A stretch of DNA of 64,000 nt from Brevibacillus fluminis (GTDB taxonomy: Bacteria; Bacillota; Bacilli; Brevibacillales; Brevibacillaceae): the NCBI RefSeq assembly GCF_003710825.1, contig NZ_RHHQ01000006.1, positions 124,001 to 188,000 on the forward strand, read 5' to 3'. The notes under the pieces are model-generated. The model worked only from the letters and a program-made list of their open reading frames with translations, was not told where the DNA came from and made no database searches. Within the stretch, counting starts at the first letter, position 1. Each line of letters starts with the position of its first letter. The translations under genes and the position numbers were made by a program. Of the stretch, positions 26,492 to 35,832 are shown piece by piece.

Positions 26492-27850
26492 GTGACGAGA
26501 ACAAAAACTGCGCGCGAAGTAGCGCTTGAGGTGTTGGTACGGGTAGACGAATTCAAATCGTACAGCAACCTCGAACTCAAAGCGGTGCTGGAACGCGAGC
26601 CATTGTCGGCGGTTGACGCAGGACTGGTCACAGAGCTGGTCTACGGTACCATTCAGCGGCGTAATACGATCGACGATGTGCTGTCCCGCTTCATCAAAGG
26701 CAAGGGCGGCCTAGCCAAGCTGCAGCCGTGGGTGCTGCACTTGCTGCGCTTGAGCCTGTATCAAATCCGGTATTTGGATCGAATTCCGGACCGGGCTGCC
26801 GTTCATGAAGCCGTCGAGATTGCCAAACGGCGCGGTCACCAAGGGATCGCCTCCTTGGTAAACGGGGTGCTGCGCAATGTCCTGCGCCAGCCGGAATGCT
26901 TTGAGGTATTGCCGACGGGCAGTTTGGCCAAGCGGTTGTCGGTGGAGCTTTCTCATCCCGAGTGGCTGGTCGCTCGCTGGCTCAAGCTGTATGGCGAGGA
27001 GGCGACACGGGCGATGTGCGAAAGCAACAACCTTCCTCCGCACACCTCCGTACGAACCAATCAGCTGAAAACGGGGCGAGAGGAATTAATTTCCGCGATG
27101 CTGCAACATTTTCCACATGCCCGACCGTCTATGTTAAGTGCGGCTGGAATTGTCGTGGATGGCGGACATGTCGCTGGCACAAGCTGGTTCCGTGAAGGGC
27201 AGTGTACGATTCAAGACGAAAGCTCCATGCTGGTTGCTCCAGCGCTCAAGCCGTTGCCAGGTCAGCGCGTGCTCGACGCCTGTGCGGCACCGGGCGGGAA
27301 GACAACGCATATCGCGGAACTGATGAACAACGAGGGCGAGATTGTGGCCTGCGACGTGCATGCTCACAAGCAGGAGTTGATTCGCCAAAACGCAAAGCGT
27401 CTCTCCATCGATATCATAACGCCCGTAGTCGCCGACGCGGCTACGCTGACAACAGAAGAGCATGGCACGTTTGACCGGATTTTGCTGGATGCGCCGTGCA
27501 CCGGCTTAGGGGTAATCCGCCGCAAGCCAGACTTGAAATGGCAAAAAAACATCAACGACATCAAGCAAATCGCCAAACTGCAGGCAGAGCTGCTGGAGCG
27601 CGTTTCCAAGCTGCTTGCACCAGGCGGACTGCTCGTATACAGCACATGCACGATCGACCCGGAGGAAAACCAACAGGTTGTCGAACGATTCGTCGCCGAC
27701 CATCCGGAGTTCGAGCTGGACACCACGCTCGCAGCCGATCTACCGGAAGCGGTGAGCGCCCAAGTGCAGGAAAAGGGCTATCTGCAAATCCTGCCTCATC
27801 AATTTCAAAGCGACGGCTTTTTCATCTCACGACTCAAACGAAAAGCGTAG
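26492..27850 (+). CDS. rsmB: 16S rRNA (cytosine967-C5)-methyltransferase
   Basis: RsmB methylates C967 of 16S rRNA. The 452-residue product has an N-terminal NusB-like RNA-binding domain (TAREVALEVLVRVDEF, YGTIQRRNTID) and a Rossmann methyltransferase domain with the SAM motif VLDACAAPGGKTTHIAELM, the catalytic LLDAPCTGLGVIRRKPD and the second catalytic Cys in YSTCTIDPEEN. The GTG start lies one base after fmt, with TAGGAGA upstream. A terminator follows. Confidence 0.95.
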   Translation: MTRTKTAREVALEVLVRVDEFKSYSNLELKAVLEREPLSAVDAGLVTELVYGTIQRRNTIDDVLSRFIKGKGGLAKLQPWVLHLLRLSLYQIRYLDRIPDRAAVHEAVEIAKRRGHQGIASLVNGVLRNVLRQPECFEVLPTGSLAKRLSVELSHPEWLVARWLKLYGEEATRAMCESNNLPPHTSVRTNQLKTGREELISAMLQHFPHARPSMLSAAGIVVDGGHVAGTSWFREGQCTIQDESSMLVAPALKPLPGQRVLDACAAPGGKTTHIAELMNNEGEIVACDVHAHKQELIRQNAKRLSIDIITPVVADAATLTTEEHGTFDRILLDAPCTGLGVIRRKPDLKWQKNINDIKQIAKLQAELLERVSKLLAPGGLLVYSTCTIDPEENQQVVERFVADHPEFELDTTLAADLPEAVSAQVQEKGYLQILPHQFQSDGFFISRLKRKA

Positions 27851-27855
27851 CGAAC

Positions 27856-27898
27856 AGGGATGGGGTATCGCAGCAGCGGTTCACCATCCCTATTTTTT
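27856..27898 (+). terminator. Terminator after rsmB
   Basis: AGGGATGG pairs with CCATCCCT around a 20-base loop, followed by TATTTTTT. Confidence 0.75.
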
Positions 27899-27955
27899 CA
27901 GATTTTTATATCTAGGATTAAACTGCTGTTAGGAAAGACAGATCACAGCAGCAAC

Positions 27956-28059
27956 GGGATTTTCGGAAAAAAGTGGAACGGATGCCTTGGCGGAGCCGAT
28001 CACCCCGACCCCCAGTGGGCATTGTCACAGCATCCGTGGAACTTTTTTCCGAAAATCCC
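27956..28059. repeat. Long near-perfect hairpin element between rsmB and rlmN
   Basis: Two 30-base arms (27956-27985 and 28030-28059) pair at 27 positions. The outer 19 bp (GGGATTTTCGGAAAAAAGT) and inner 8 bp (ACGGATGC) are perfect; between them GGA faces GGA. The 44-base loop can fold GGC-GGA-GCC and CCC-AGT-GGG mini-hairpins. No coding sequence fits. It could be an unrecognised structured RNA, an RNase III substrate or a small miniature transposable element; no target duplication is seen. The 342-base spacer 27851-28192 holds this plus two terminators. Confidence 0.6.
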
Positions 28060-28061
28060 CG

Positions 28062-28086
28062 AACGACCCCTACGGTCGTTTTATAA
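28062..28086 (+). terminator. Weak terminator-like hairpin after the long hairpin element
   Basis: AACGACC pairs with GGTCGTT around a 5-base loop, followed by TTATAAAAATTT. It would end a transcript containing the long hairpin before rlmN begins. Confidence 0.45.
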
Positions 28087-28192
28087 AAATTTAGACCTTC
28101 TCAACCAGTAAAAATCTGTTTCATTGCCGCAGCACTCGGCAAAGAGTACAATGGACAATGAAAGAATTTAAGAAAAAGGTGAATGATGCATC

Positions 28193-29263
28193 ATGCCGAT
28201 GACCTCAGCGACGGGGAACCGTCCTTTGATTTATGGAGTAACGTTAGATGAGATAAAAGAATGGCTCGTGCAAAACGAAGATAAAGCGTTCCGCGCCCAG
28301 CAAATTTTTGACTGGCTGTATGTTAAGCGCGTAAGCTCCTTCGACGAGATGAGCAACGTATCGAAAGAACTGCGACAAAAGCTCGCAAGCGAATTCCGCA
28401 TCGATCCGTTAAAAGAGATCACGCGCCAGGAATCGTCCGATGGAACGGTGAAATTTTTGTTCCAGCTGATCGATGGTCACGCGATCGAAACCGTCATCAT
28501 GCGTCACAATTACGGCAACAGCATCTGCGTCACGACACAAGTAGGCTGCCGTATTGGCTGCACGTTTTGCGCATCAACGCTTGGCGGTCTGAAACGCAAT
28601 CTGGACGCAGGTGAAATCGTGGCGCAAGTGCTTGCGGCACAGCGCTTCCTTGACATAGACCAACAGCGCGCTAGCCATGTTGTCGTCATGGGTATCGGGG
28701 AGCCGTTTGAGAACTTCGACAACCTGATGGCCTTTTTGTCCATCATTAATGACAACCGCGGCCTGAATATTGGGCAGCGCCATATTACCGTGTCTACGAG
28801 CGGCATTATCCCGAAAATTTACGAGTTCGCCGAAAAAGGCGGGCAAGTGAACCTCGCCATCTCGCTACATGCGCCGACGACTGAGCTGCGCACACAGCTG
28901 ATGCCGATTAACCGCGGTTTCCCACTGGAAAAACTGATGGAGGCATGCCGCCATTATGTAGCGAAGACAGGGCGCCGCATCAGCTTTGAGTATGGTCTGT
29001 TCGGCGGACAAAATGACCAGCCCGAGCATGCTGAACTGCTGGCTGACCTGATTGGTGATATGCTCTGCCACGTCAACCTGATCCCAGTCAACTACGTGCC
29101 GGAAAGGGATTATGTGCGCACAGCTCGAAACGATATCTTTACGTTTAAAAACATTCTGGATAGTCGCGGCATCAATGTAACGATTCGCCGTGAGCACGGC
29201 AGCGATATTGCTGCGGCCTGCGGCCAATTACGTGCGCAGCACGCCAAAGAAACGGCGGGGTGA
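28193..29263 (+). CDS. rlmN: 23S rRNA (adenine2503-C2)/tRNA A37 methyltransferase RlmN
   Basis: RlmN is a radical-SAM methyltransferase acting on A2503 of 23S rRNA and A37 of some tRNAs. The 356-residue protein carries the cluster motif Cys-x3-Cys-x2-Cys in [11 protein letters not shown] (near residue 122), the [11 protein letters not shown] region, [10 protein letters not shown], and a final catalytic Cys in AAACGQLR. A recruiting N-terminal domain ([11 protein letters not shown]) is present. Start ATG at 28193 follows AAAAAGGTGA. It is distinct from the resistance paralogue Cfr by this N-terminal domain and context next to prpC-prkC. Confidence 0.95.
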   Translation: MPMTSATGNRPLIYGVTLDEIKEWLVQNEDKAFRAQQIFDWLYVKRVSSFDEMSNVSKELRQKLASEFRIDPLKEITRQESSDGTVKFLFQLIDGHAIETVIMRHNYGNSICVTTQVGCRIGCTFCASTLGGLKRNLDAGEIVAQVLAAQRFLDIDQQRASHVVVMGIGEPFENFDNLMAFLSIINDNRGLNIGQRHITVSTSGIIPKIYEFAEKGGQVNLAISLHAPTTELRTQLMPINRGFPLEKLMEACRHYVAKTGRRISFEYGLFGGQNDQPEHAELLADLIGDMLCHVNLIPVNYVPERDYVRTARNDIFTFKNILDSRGINVTIRREHGSDIAAACGQLRAQHAKETAG

Positions 29264-29268
29264 TCAGT

Positions 29269-30033
29269 GTGGAAATAGCAATGAAATCACATGTCGGTTG
29301 TATCAGGCAGCTCAATGAGGACTTTTATGCGTGCACGGTCGACGATCACGGTCGGGTCTTTTCCATTGTGGCTGACGGAATGGGGGGTCATCAGGCTGGC
29401 GATGTTGCCAGCCGGATGGCTGTTGAGGGCATTTTACGCGAGCTGTCCGAGTTGGAGCCCGATCTTGAGCGCGAGGACGCGCGGGAACGGTTGATGCATG
29501 CGATGGTCGTGACGAACGAAGCGGTTTATCGGCATGCGCTCGAAAATCCGGAGTGCAATGGGATGGGGACGACCGTAGTCTGTGCCCTGATCGACGATGA
29601 GGGCGGGGTTTTGGCTCATGTCGGCGATAGCCGCATCTATCTGTATACGGCAGATGGCCTGAAGCAGCAGACAGAAGATCACACGCTCGTGCATGAATTG
29701 ATGAAAAGCGGCCAAATTACTTCCGAGCAGGCTGCGGTCCATCCACAGCGCAATGTCATCATGCGGGCGCTGGGAACAGAAAAAGACGTCCGCGTTGATT
29801 TGGGCGAATTTCGCTGGGAGCAGGACGACGTGCTGCTACTGTGCTCGGACGGTTTGACCAACAAAGTATCGAAATCGCAGATTGAATCATTGCTTGGTAG
29901 CCAATTGCCTTTGAAAGAGCAGATCGATGCGCTTGTTCAGCATGCTCTTGATGCCGGAGGAGAAGACAATGTAACGGTCGTCGCCGTTCGCAATCGCGAT
30001 GAAGCCGTTAATACCGGCAGGAAAGAGGGGTGA
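29269..30033 (+). CDS. prpC: PP2C-type Ser/Thr protein phosphatase
   Basis: PrpC removes phosphate from PrkC and its targets (for example elongation factors), so the two act as an antagonistic pair. The 254-residue PPM-family enzyme has metal-binding motifs RQLNEDFYA, IVADGMGGHQAGDVAS, VAHVGDSRIYLY, LCSDGLTNKV and EDNVTVV. GGGGTGA lies five bases before the GTG at 29269; a GTG at 29260 and an ATG at 29281 are in frame. It starts just after rlmN and overlaps prkC upstream region, showing tight coupling. Confidence 0.95.
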   Translation: MEIAMKSHVGCIRQLNEDFYACTVDDHGRVFSIVADGMGGHQAGDVASRMAVEGILRELSELEPDLEREDARERLMHAMVVTNEAVYRHALENPECNGMGTTVVCALIDDEGGVLAHVGDSRIYLYTADGLKQQTEDHTLVHELMKSGQITSEQAAVHPQRNVIMRALGTEKDVRVDLGEFRWEQDDVLLLCSDGLTNKVSKSQIESLLGSQLPLKEQIDALVQHALDAGGEDNVTVVAVRNRDEAVNTGRKEG

Positions 30034-30038
30034 GCAGG

Positions 30039-32006
30039 ATGGAAGGACAACTCTTAGGGGGACGTTATCAGCTCGAGCGCCAAGTAGGTGGTGGCGGGAT
30101 GGCGATCGTGTACAAAGCGCGCGATGTGGTCCTGCATCGGCAAGTTGCCGTCAAGCTGTTGCGCCCGCAATTTGGTTATGACGAGGATTTTGTCCATCGT
30201 TTCCGGCGTGAAGCGCAGTCGGTAGCGAGCCTGTCTCATCCAAATGTAGTCAGTGTATATGATGTAGGCCAAGATGGTGAAACCCATTACATGGTGATGG
30301 AATACATAGAAGGCCCCACATTAAAAGATGTGATCAATTCGCGTGGAGCGCTGCCTGTCGAAGAGGCTGTGCGGATCGCGGTTCAGGTGTGCGACGCGTT
30401 GGAGCATGCCCATCAGAACAAAATCATTCACCGTGACATCAAGCCGCATAACATTTTGATTGGACGCAACAACCGGGTGAAAGTGACCGACTTTGGGATT
30501 GCGCGGGCAGTTACGCAGGCGACAATTACGCATACCGGCTCTGTTCTCGGCTCCGTTCATTACTTTTCACCTGAGCAAGCCCGCGGCGGGATCACCGGCG
30601 AGAAATCGGACATTTATTCGCTAGGGATCGTGCTGTATGAGATGGTGACAGGGCGTGTACCGTTTTCAGGCGAATCGCCGATTTCAGTCGCTTTGATGCA
30701 TTTGCAGGAACGGCTTCCCGAACCGAGACAGATTAATCCGGATATTCCGCAAAGCGTGGAGAATATCATTTTGCAAGCATTGGCCAAAAATCCGGCATTC
30801 CGCTACAAAAACGCGGCGGAAATGCTCGAGGATTTGGAGACGTGCCTGTTTCCCGAACGTCTGAACGAACCGAAACTGACGATTCCGACAGATGACGAGG
30901 AGACACGGGTGCTGCCCGCGATCACGCCGGAAATGCTGGAGCAGTCCAAGCAGGAACGACAGGAGCGCATGAGTGGTGCAAGCCGCTCGGGAGAAAAGGA
31001 ACCGCAGAAAAAGCCAAAGTGGTGGGTGAAGCTTTCCATTTGGATCGGCGTGCTCTGCCTGTTCGTTGTCCTGGCATTTGCAGGTTTCAATGTGTTATTG
31101 AACCTGATCGTCGTGCCGGAAGTGCCGGTACCGTTGGTGGAAGGGACGATGGTGGAACTGGCAAAAGCGAAAATACAGGAGCAGAAGCTGGAACCGGTTG
31201 TGAAAGAGGAATACAATGACAAGGCCGAAAAGGGCGTTGTGTTCCGACAAGATCCGTCGCCTCCGATGAAGCTGAAGGAAAAGTCAACCGTCATGCTATA
31301 TGTCAGCTTAGGGAAAGAACCCGGCAAAATGCCGCCGCTGACCGGTTTGAACCGCGCGTCCGCAGAGCAGGCTCTGAAAGCAGCCGGCTTTACCGTGACG
31401 GACAGTACGTTTGTAGAGGTAGAGAACGACAATGTGCGTGCGGGTGATGTTATCGACCAATCACCGCTAGAGGGAACAGAGGTCATTCCGTCGGATACGA
31501 CCGTTACCGTCAAGATCAGCAAAGGCAAACAATATGTGCGCATGAAGGATTTGCGTACGTTGACTGTGGATCAGGCGCGGGTGGAATTGCAAAAATTGGG
31601 GCTGAATATGGGTAAGCGCAACCCGAAAGATACGTTCACCACTAAGCAGCCAGATATCGTTTTGGCCACATACCCGTACGAAGCGGGCATGAACGTTCCG
31701 GTAGGAGAAACTGTCGATCTCGACGTATCATCGGGCAAATATCCTGACGGTGCGATCGAAGGGAAGGCACCTGTATTCGTCGATGTAATTCCGGGCGAAA
31801 CTGCGAAAGTGACCATCACGGTATCGGATGCACGCGCCAATGATCAGGCGGTAACGACCGAAACCATCACGGAAAGCAAAAGCTATGACGTGCCAGTCAT
31901 CGTTTCGCCAACAAAGCAGGCAACAATTAAAGTGATGAAAAACGACCAAGAGTACCAAACCTTTACGGTCCAATATCAAGCAGTTGCACAAACGCAAGGT
32001 CAATAA
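30039..32006 (+). CDS. prkC: Membrane Ser/Thr kinase with PASTA repeats
   Basis: PrkC senses muropeptides through extracellular PASTA domains and is central to spore germination and stationary-phase control in B. subtilis. The 655-residue protein has a Hanks kinase domain (GGGGMAIVYKARD loop, AVKLL lysine, HRDIKPHNIL catalytic loop, DFGIARA, SPEQARGG), a juxtamembrane segment, one transmembrane helix near residues 330-355 (WIGVLCLFVVLAFAGFNVLL), three PASTA repeats and a C-terminal beta-domain. The ATG at 30039 follows GAGGGGTGAGC. It lies next to its phosphatase and rsgA, itself a known PrkC substrate. Confidence 0.96.
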   Translation: MEGQLLGGRYQLERQVGGGGMAIVYKARDVVLHRQVAVKLLRPQFGYDEDFVHRFRREAQSVASLSHPNVVSVYDVGQDGETHYMVMEYIEGPTLKDVINSRGALPVEEAVRIAVQVCDALEHAHQNKIIHRDIKPHNILIGRNNRVKVTDFGIARAVTQATITHTGSVLGSVHYFSPEQARGGITGEKSDIYSLGIVLYEMVTGRVPFSGESPISVALMHLQERLPEPRQINPDIPQSVENIILQALAKNPAFRYKNAAEMLEDLETCLFPERLNEPKLTIPTDDEETRVLPAITPEMLEQSKQERQERMSGASRSGEKEPQKKPKWWVKLSIWIGVLCLFVVLAFAGFNVLLNLIVVPEVPVPLVEGTMVELAKAKIQEQKLEPVVKEEYNDKAEKGVVFRQDPSPPMKLKEKSTVMLYVSLGKEPGKMPPLTGLNRASAEQALKAAGFTVTDSTFVEVENDNVRAGDVIDQSPLEGTEVIPSDTTVTVKISKGKQYVRMKDLRTLTVDQARVELQKLGLNMGKRNPKDTFTTKQPDIVLATYPYEAGMNVPVGETVDLDVSSGKYPDGAIEGKAPVFVDVIPGETAKVTITVSDARANDQAVTTETITESKSYDVPVIVSPTKQATIKVMKNDQEYQTFTVQYQAVAQTQGQ

Positions 32007-32030
32007 CAACAACTACGTGGAGGGAAACGA

Positions 32031-32921
32031 ATGCCAGAAGGGCGAATTGTGAAAGCGTTAAGCGGATTTTATTATGTAGCGGATGGAGACAACATCGTCT
32101 CGTGCCGGGCACGGGGCTTGTTCAAGAAAAAGGATGCCAAGATCAATCCGCTGGTCGGAGATTGGGTCGTCTACGAAGAGACCGACCCGTCCGAAGGATA
32201 CGTGATGGAGATTGTCAACCGTCAAAATGAATTGCTACGCCCATCCGTAGCTAACGTGGATCAGGCCGTACTGGTGTTTTCCCTGCACGAACCGTCATTC
32301 AGCAGCTTGCTGCTGGACAAATTTTTGGTGCATATCGAGCATGTCGGAATCGATGCCCTGATCGTTTTGTCCAAAGCTGATCTGGTCGACGATGAGCTGA
32401 TCGAGAGCATCGTCGCCACCTACAGCGCAATCGGTTATAAAGTCATTCCGTTTTCCAAGCGAGACTTGCGCGGACTGGAAGAAATCCGCCGCGAGCTGGC
32501 TGGCCACATTAACGTATTCGCGGGCCAGTCGGGCGTGGGCAAGTCATCGCTGATCAACTGCCTGTTTCCTAACGTTTCGATGCAGACAGGCGACATCAGC
32601 CAAAAGCTGGGACGCGGACGACATACGACGCGCCACGTCGAGCTCGTGCCGATCGAAGGGGGCGGGTATGTCGCTGATACGCCTGGTTTCAGCTCGTTGG
32701 AGTTCGTCGGCATCGATGAGCAGGATCTGGCAAATTCGTTCCGTGATTTCACGGACGTAAGCGACGGCTGTAAGTTCCGCGGCTGCCTTCACTTAAGCGA
32801 GCCAGGCTGTGCGGTACAAGCCGGGGTGGAACAGGGAGAGCTCAGTCAGGAACGATATGATCATTACCGCCAGTTTATGGAGGAATTAAAAGAATACCAA
32901 CGGAGGAACAAACCATGGTAA
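32031..32921 (+). CDS. rsgA: Small ribosomal subunit biogenesis GTPase RsgA
   Basis: RsgA checks late 30S assembly using GTP. The 296-residue protein has an N-terminal OB fold ([13 protein letters not shown]), a circularly permuted GTPase core with the order LSKADLVD (G4), [12 protein letters not shown] (G1), DTPGF (G3), and a C-terminal zinc site ([14 protein letters not shown]). The ATG follows GGAGGGAA. It ends overlapping rpe by seven bases. The B. subtilis homologue (cpgA/yloQ) occupies the same place. Confidence 0.96.
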   Translation: MPEGRIVKALSGFYYVADGDNIVSCRARGLFKKKDAKINPLVGDWVVYEETDPSEGYVMEIVNRQNELLRPSVANVDQAVLVFSLHEPSFSSLLLDKFLVHIEHVGIDALIVLSKADLVDDELIESIVATYSAIGYKVIPFSKRDLRGLEEIRRELAGHINVFAGQSGVGKSSLINCLFPNVSMQTGDISQKLGRGRHTTRHVELVPIEGGGYVADTPGFSSLEFVGIDEQDLANSFRDFTDVSDGCKFRGCLHLSEPGCAVQAGVEQGELSQERYDHYRQFMEELKEYQRRNKPW

Positions 32922-33562
32922 AAGTAGCACCTTCCATACTTTCAGCGAATTTCGCCCGGTTGGGAGAAGAGATTCAAGATGTAGAGCGCGGCGGAGCAGA
33001 CTGGATTCACGTCGATGTTATGGACGGTCATTTTGTTCCAAATATCACGATCGGCCCGCTGATCGTAGACGCGATCCGTCCGGTCACCAAGCTGACGCTG
33101 GACGTTCACTTGATGATCGAGGAGCCGGATCGTTACATTCCGCAATTTGCAAAAAGCGGAGCGGATATTATTACGGTGCATCAAGAAGCGTGCCGCCACC
33201 TACACCGCTCGCTCTATTTGATCAAGGAGCAGGGCGCTAAAGCGGGTGTCGTGCTCAACCCGGCAACGCCGCTGGTAACGATTGAATCAGTGCTGGACGA
33301 TGTCGATCTAGTGCTGCTCATGACCGTAAACCCTGGCTTTGGCGGACAAAAGTTCATTCACAACGTATTGCCGAAAGTGGCAGCGTTGCGCGCGATGCTA
33401 AATGAGCGCGGCCTGTCTCACGTCGATATCGAGATCGACGGCGGGGTGAACTCGGAAACTGCGCGCTTGTGCGAGCAGGCGGGTGCGACGGTGCTCGTAG
33501 CGGGCAATGCCGTATTTAACCAACCGGATCGCGCCAAGGCGATCGCAGCGATAAGAGGATAA
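32915..33562 (+). CDS. rpe: Ribulose-phosphate 3-epimerase
   Basis: Rpe interconverts ribulose-5-phosphate and xylulose-5-phosphate in the pentose phosphate pathway. The 215-residue TIM barrel has [57 protein letters not shown] and [12 protein letters not shown], which include the metal ligands His, Asp, His, Asp. Its start overlaps the end of rsgA. B. subtilis has thiN next, which is missing here. Confidence 0.97.
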   Translation: MVKVAPSILSANFARLGEEIQDVERGGADWIHVDVMDGHFVPNITIGPLIVDAIRPVTKLTLDVHLMIEEPDRYIPQFAKSGADIITVHQEACRHLHRSLYLIKEQGAKAGVVLNPATPLVTIESVLDDVDLVLLMTVNPGFGGQKFIHNVLPKVAALRAMLNERGLSHVDIEIDGGVNSETARLCEQAGATVLVAGNAVFNQPDRAKAIAAIRG

Positions 33563-33572
33563 TAGACAAACG

Positions 33573-33605
33573 AGGAGCCAATTCATCGGGATAGGCTCCT
33601 TTTTG
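33573..33605 (+). terminator. Terminator after rpe
   Basis: AGGAGCC pairs with GGCTCCT and is followed by TTTTTG. It closes the housekeeping block. Confidence 0.85.
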
Positions 33606-33612
33606 TGCTACA

Positions 33613-33637
33613 GATAAGAATTTATAAAATTCTTATC
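33613..33637. repeat. 11-bp palindrome containing ATAAGAATTTATAA
   Basis: GATAAGAATTT and AAATTCTTATC flank three bases. The 14-base core also occurs in the inverted repeat at 12848. It runs straight into the leader repeat that begins near 33633. Confidence 0.55.
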
Positions 33638-33694
33638 CAGTATAAGTGTAACCGCGGCTTAAGCCAAAAGCTTGGCGTAGCCAGGTTTTCTAAA
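33633..33694 (+). repeat. Leader repeat copy A (two hairpins, upstream of a phosphoesterase gene)
   Basis: TTATCCAGTAT, TAACCG and the 23-base 3' block at 33672-33694 (containing GGCGTAGCCAGGTTTTCT) are shared with copy B at 40996-41058. Copy A folds as TTAT/ATAA and as GGCT-AAGC/GCTT-AGCC. The block ends 20 bases before the ATG of the downstream gene, just in front of its ribosome site. Confidence 0.6.
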
Positions 33695-33714
33695 AGTAAT
33701 TGGAGGGAAGCAAG

Positions 33715-34401
33715 ATGAAGCGCATGTTGGCCATCAGCGACATCCATGGAGAATTGGCGAAGCTTACGGCCTTGCTGCAAGAGGCGAACTATGATCCTAA
33801 TGAGGACCAGCTGATTTTGGTGGGCGACTATATCGACCGCGGACCGAACGCGCGTGAGGTATTAGACAAGGTGATGGAGCTGCAGCAGGGTGGAGCGATC
33901 GTCTTGCGGGGCAACCATGAGGAGATGTTGGTCCGGGCATGGGAAAACCGGGAAGAGGCCTTTTGGCAAAAGTGGACGAGAATCAATGGAGGGGACCAAA
34001 CGCTGCGCAGCTATCAGGTCGACCCGAACACTATTTTTGCAGATGTGACAGAGGAGCAGGCCGCGATCATTCAGAAGCATGTGGATTATATCAAAAGCAT
34101 GCCGGCCTACTATGAAACCGATCAGTATATTTTCGTTCATGGCGGTGTCCACCCGACGACCCCGCTCGCCGAGACGGACCCGTATGTCCTCGTCTGGATT
34201 CGCGATGAGTTCCACAATGGCTACAACGGAGAGAAGCCGGTTATTTTCGGTCACACGCCGACGGAACGCTTTCATGGCGAGGGCGTGTTCGAGGTCTATT
34301 TCGGGGCGAACAATATCATCGGGATCGATGGCGGGGCAGTATATGGCGGGCGTCTGAACTGCTTGGAGCTGCCAAGCAAATCGATATACTTTATTGAATA
34401 G
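33715..34401 (+). CDS. PPP-family metallophosphoesterase (Ser/Thr phosphatase or ApaH-like)
   Basis: The 228-residue enzyme has the calcineurin-like phosphoesterase signature in order: AISDIHGELAKL, GDYIDRGPNAREV, LRGNHEEML, HGGVHP and FGHTPTE, giving the Asp, His and Asn ligands of a two-metal site. Bacterial relatives are protein phosphatases (PrpE-like) or symmetrical dinucleoside tetraphosphatases; sequence alone does not decide. GGAGGG lies before the ATG at 33715. It is a single gene between the leader repeat and a bidirectional terminator. Confidence 0.85.
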   Translation: MKRMLAISDIHGELAKLTALLQEANYDPNEDQLILVGDYIDRGPNAREVLDKVMELQQGGAIVLRGNHEEMLVRAWENREEAFWQKWTRINGGDQTLRSYQVDPNTIFADVTEEQAAIIQKHVDYIKSMPAYYETDQYIFVHGGVHPTTPLAETDPYVLVWIRDEFHNGYNGEKPVIFGHTPTERFHGEGVFEVYFGANNIIGIDGGAVYGGRLNCLELPSKSIYFIE

Positions 34402-34414
34402 AACCAAGCAGATG

Positions 34415-34457
34415 GAAAAAAGGACGAACCCGAGCGCAAGCCGGATTCGTCCTTTTT
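34415..34457. terminator. Bidirectional terminator
   Basis: AGGACGAACCCG pairs with CGGATTCGTCCT (one mismatch) with A- and T-runs on the two sides. It serves the phosphoesterase gene and the convergent M20 gene. Confidence 0.85.
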
Positions 34458-34489
34458 GTAATTGTGTGTCTCGTTGGAAAGACAAGCCG

Positions 34490-35620
34490 CTATAGCGTGG
34501 TCATCATCCGCAAAAGTAAGGCGATCCGCTCTGGAATCGCAGAAATCAGCACATGTTCATGGGACGCGTGCGCGCCGTCTCCGACCGGCCCTAAACCGTC
34601 GAGCGTCGGTGTTCCTTCATCTGCGCAAAAGTTTCCGTCGCTCGTGCCGCCAACGCCGATTTCATCAAGCGTGAAGCCTTCTTCTGCAGCCAGACGCTGT
34701 GCGTGTTTGAACAGCAGCACCGTCTTTTCGCTGCGTTCCATTGGAGGTTTCGGAATGCCGCCTTCCACCTGCAGCTCGGCATGTGGCAACACCGGTGTAA
34801 GCCCGTGCATCAGCTTCGTGATGCGTTCAGCCTCCTCACGCTTGCTCACGCGCACATCGATGATCGCATGGGCCGCTTCCGGCACCACATTGGAAACGGT
34901 ACCGCCGTTGATTTTACCGACGGACAGCGTCGTCCCGCTATCGTAGTTCGTCCAGGATTGAATGCGGACGATTTGATGGGCAATCTCTTCGATCGCATTG
35001 ACACCTTTCGCATGGTCGTTACCGGCATGGGCAGCCTTACCTTTGGCATGCAGCGTGAATTCGCCGCCGCCTTTTCGGCTTGTCTTGATCAGTCCGTTGC
35101 CAAACGATGGCTCGATCACCAGTGCAGCGGCGCTTTTCCGTGCCTCGGCGCGAATCAGCTGCTCAGAGGAAGGGCTTCCAACCTCTTCATCGGTGTTCCA
35201 GAAGAAGACCAGTTTTTTGGTCAAGGGGAGACCGCTGTCAATAATCGCCTTTAAGGCAAAGTAGCAAAAGATGATGCCTGCTTTCATGTCGTAGGTGCCG
35301 GGGCCATAGACGCGCCCATCCTCGATGCGCCAAGGCTCGGTAGCCAAGGTGCCAATCTCCTTAACCGTGTCGAAATGGCCGAGGATCAAGAGCTGCTCCT
35401 CGCCCTCCCCGTATTCGACACGCAGCTGGTCGCCGAACTGCTGTTGTTCGATCCGCTCCACTCTGCAGCCAAGCTTGCGGAAGCGCTCCGCGATCACGCC
35501 GCCGAGCGAATCGACTGCCTGCTTGTCATGGGTAGGGGTCTCGATTTCCACATACTCGCGCAGTTCCTTGAGAATGTCGTCTAGCTGTGCTTGAAAGTAA
35601 GGAATCCATGTTGTCGACAA
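34490..35620 (-). CDS. M20 family metallopeptidase (carboxypeptidase G2-like)
   Basis: The 376-residue zinc peptidase has the M20 motifs: LILGHFDTVKEIGTL (His ligand and following Asp), YDMKAGI (bridging Asp), NTDEEVGSPSS (catalytic Glu pair) and the dimerisation domain with HAKGKAAHAGNDHAKGVNAI. This layout fits the glutamate carboxypeptidase/CPG2 subgroup, which cleaves a C-terminal amino acid or an acyl-amino acid. I start at the TTG at 35620, with ACGGAGG nine bases upstream, since longer in-frame starts have no site and code an unrelated N-terminus. It is divergent from the amino-acid ABC genes. Confidence 0.85.
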   Translation of the reverse strand: MSTTWIPYFQAQLDDILKELREYVEIETPTHDKQAVDSLGGVIAERFRKLGCRVERIEQQQFGDQLRVEYGEGEEQLLILGHFDTVKEIGTLATEPWRIEDGRVYGPGTYDMKAGIIFCYFALKAIIDSGLPLTKKLVFFWNTDEEVGSPSSEQLIRAEARKSAAALVIEPSFGNGLIKTSRKGGGEFTLHAKGKAAHAGNDHAKGVNAIEEIAHQIVRIQSWTNYDSGTTLSVGKINGGTVSNVVPEAAHAIIDVRVSKREEAERITKLMHGLTPVLPHAELQVEGGIPKPPMERSEKTVLLFKHAQRLAAEEGFTLDEIGVGGTSDGNFCADEGTPTLDGLGPVGDGAHASHEHVLISAIPERIALLLRMMTTL

Positions 35621-35701
35621 TGGTGTACCTCCGTTCTTGGTAAATGTTCTCTCCGATTGTACTATAGTTTGCGTCGTAGGTGGTACCGTTGCTTTCCCAC
35701 T

Positions 35702-35763
35702 CAATGCGCTCCAAAAGCGCATTGGAGCGGTTCTTTTGACAGAATTCTAATCGTAAAATTCTG
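35702..35763. other. Spacer hairpins: two mutually exclusive stems and an AGAATT repeat
   Basis: CAATGCGCT (35702) pairs with AGCGCATTG (35716), while the overlapping CGCTCCAA (35707) can instead pair with TTGGAGCG (35721). CAGAATT and AATTCTG at 35740 and 35757 form a third stem. All lie in the 421-base spacer between the divergent M20 and amino-acid transporter genes. Function is not clear. Confidence 0.4.
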
Positions 35764-35832
35764 CAAATGCTCGTACAATGAGAAGGTATCGCTTCGCTCT
35801 TTGAACCACAAAACCGAACTAGGTGAATAATT

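Noticed and set aside
27956-28059. Ordinary rsmB terminator
   Set aside because: The stem is far longer than a terminator, has no T-run directly after it, and a proper terminator already lies at 27856-27898.
28193-29263. Cfr-type antibiotic resistance methyltransferase
   Set aside because: The N-terminal domain, length and position before prpC-prkC are those of the housekeeping RlmN.
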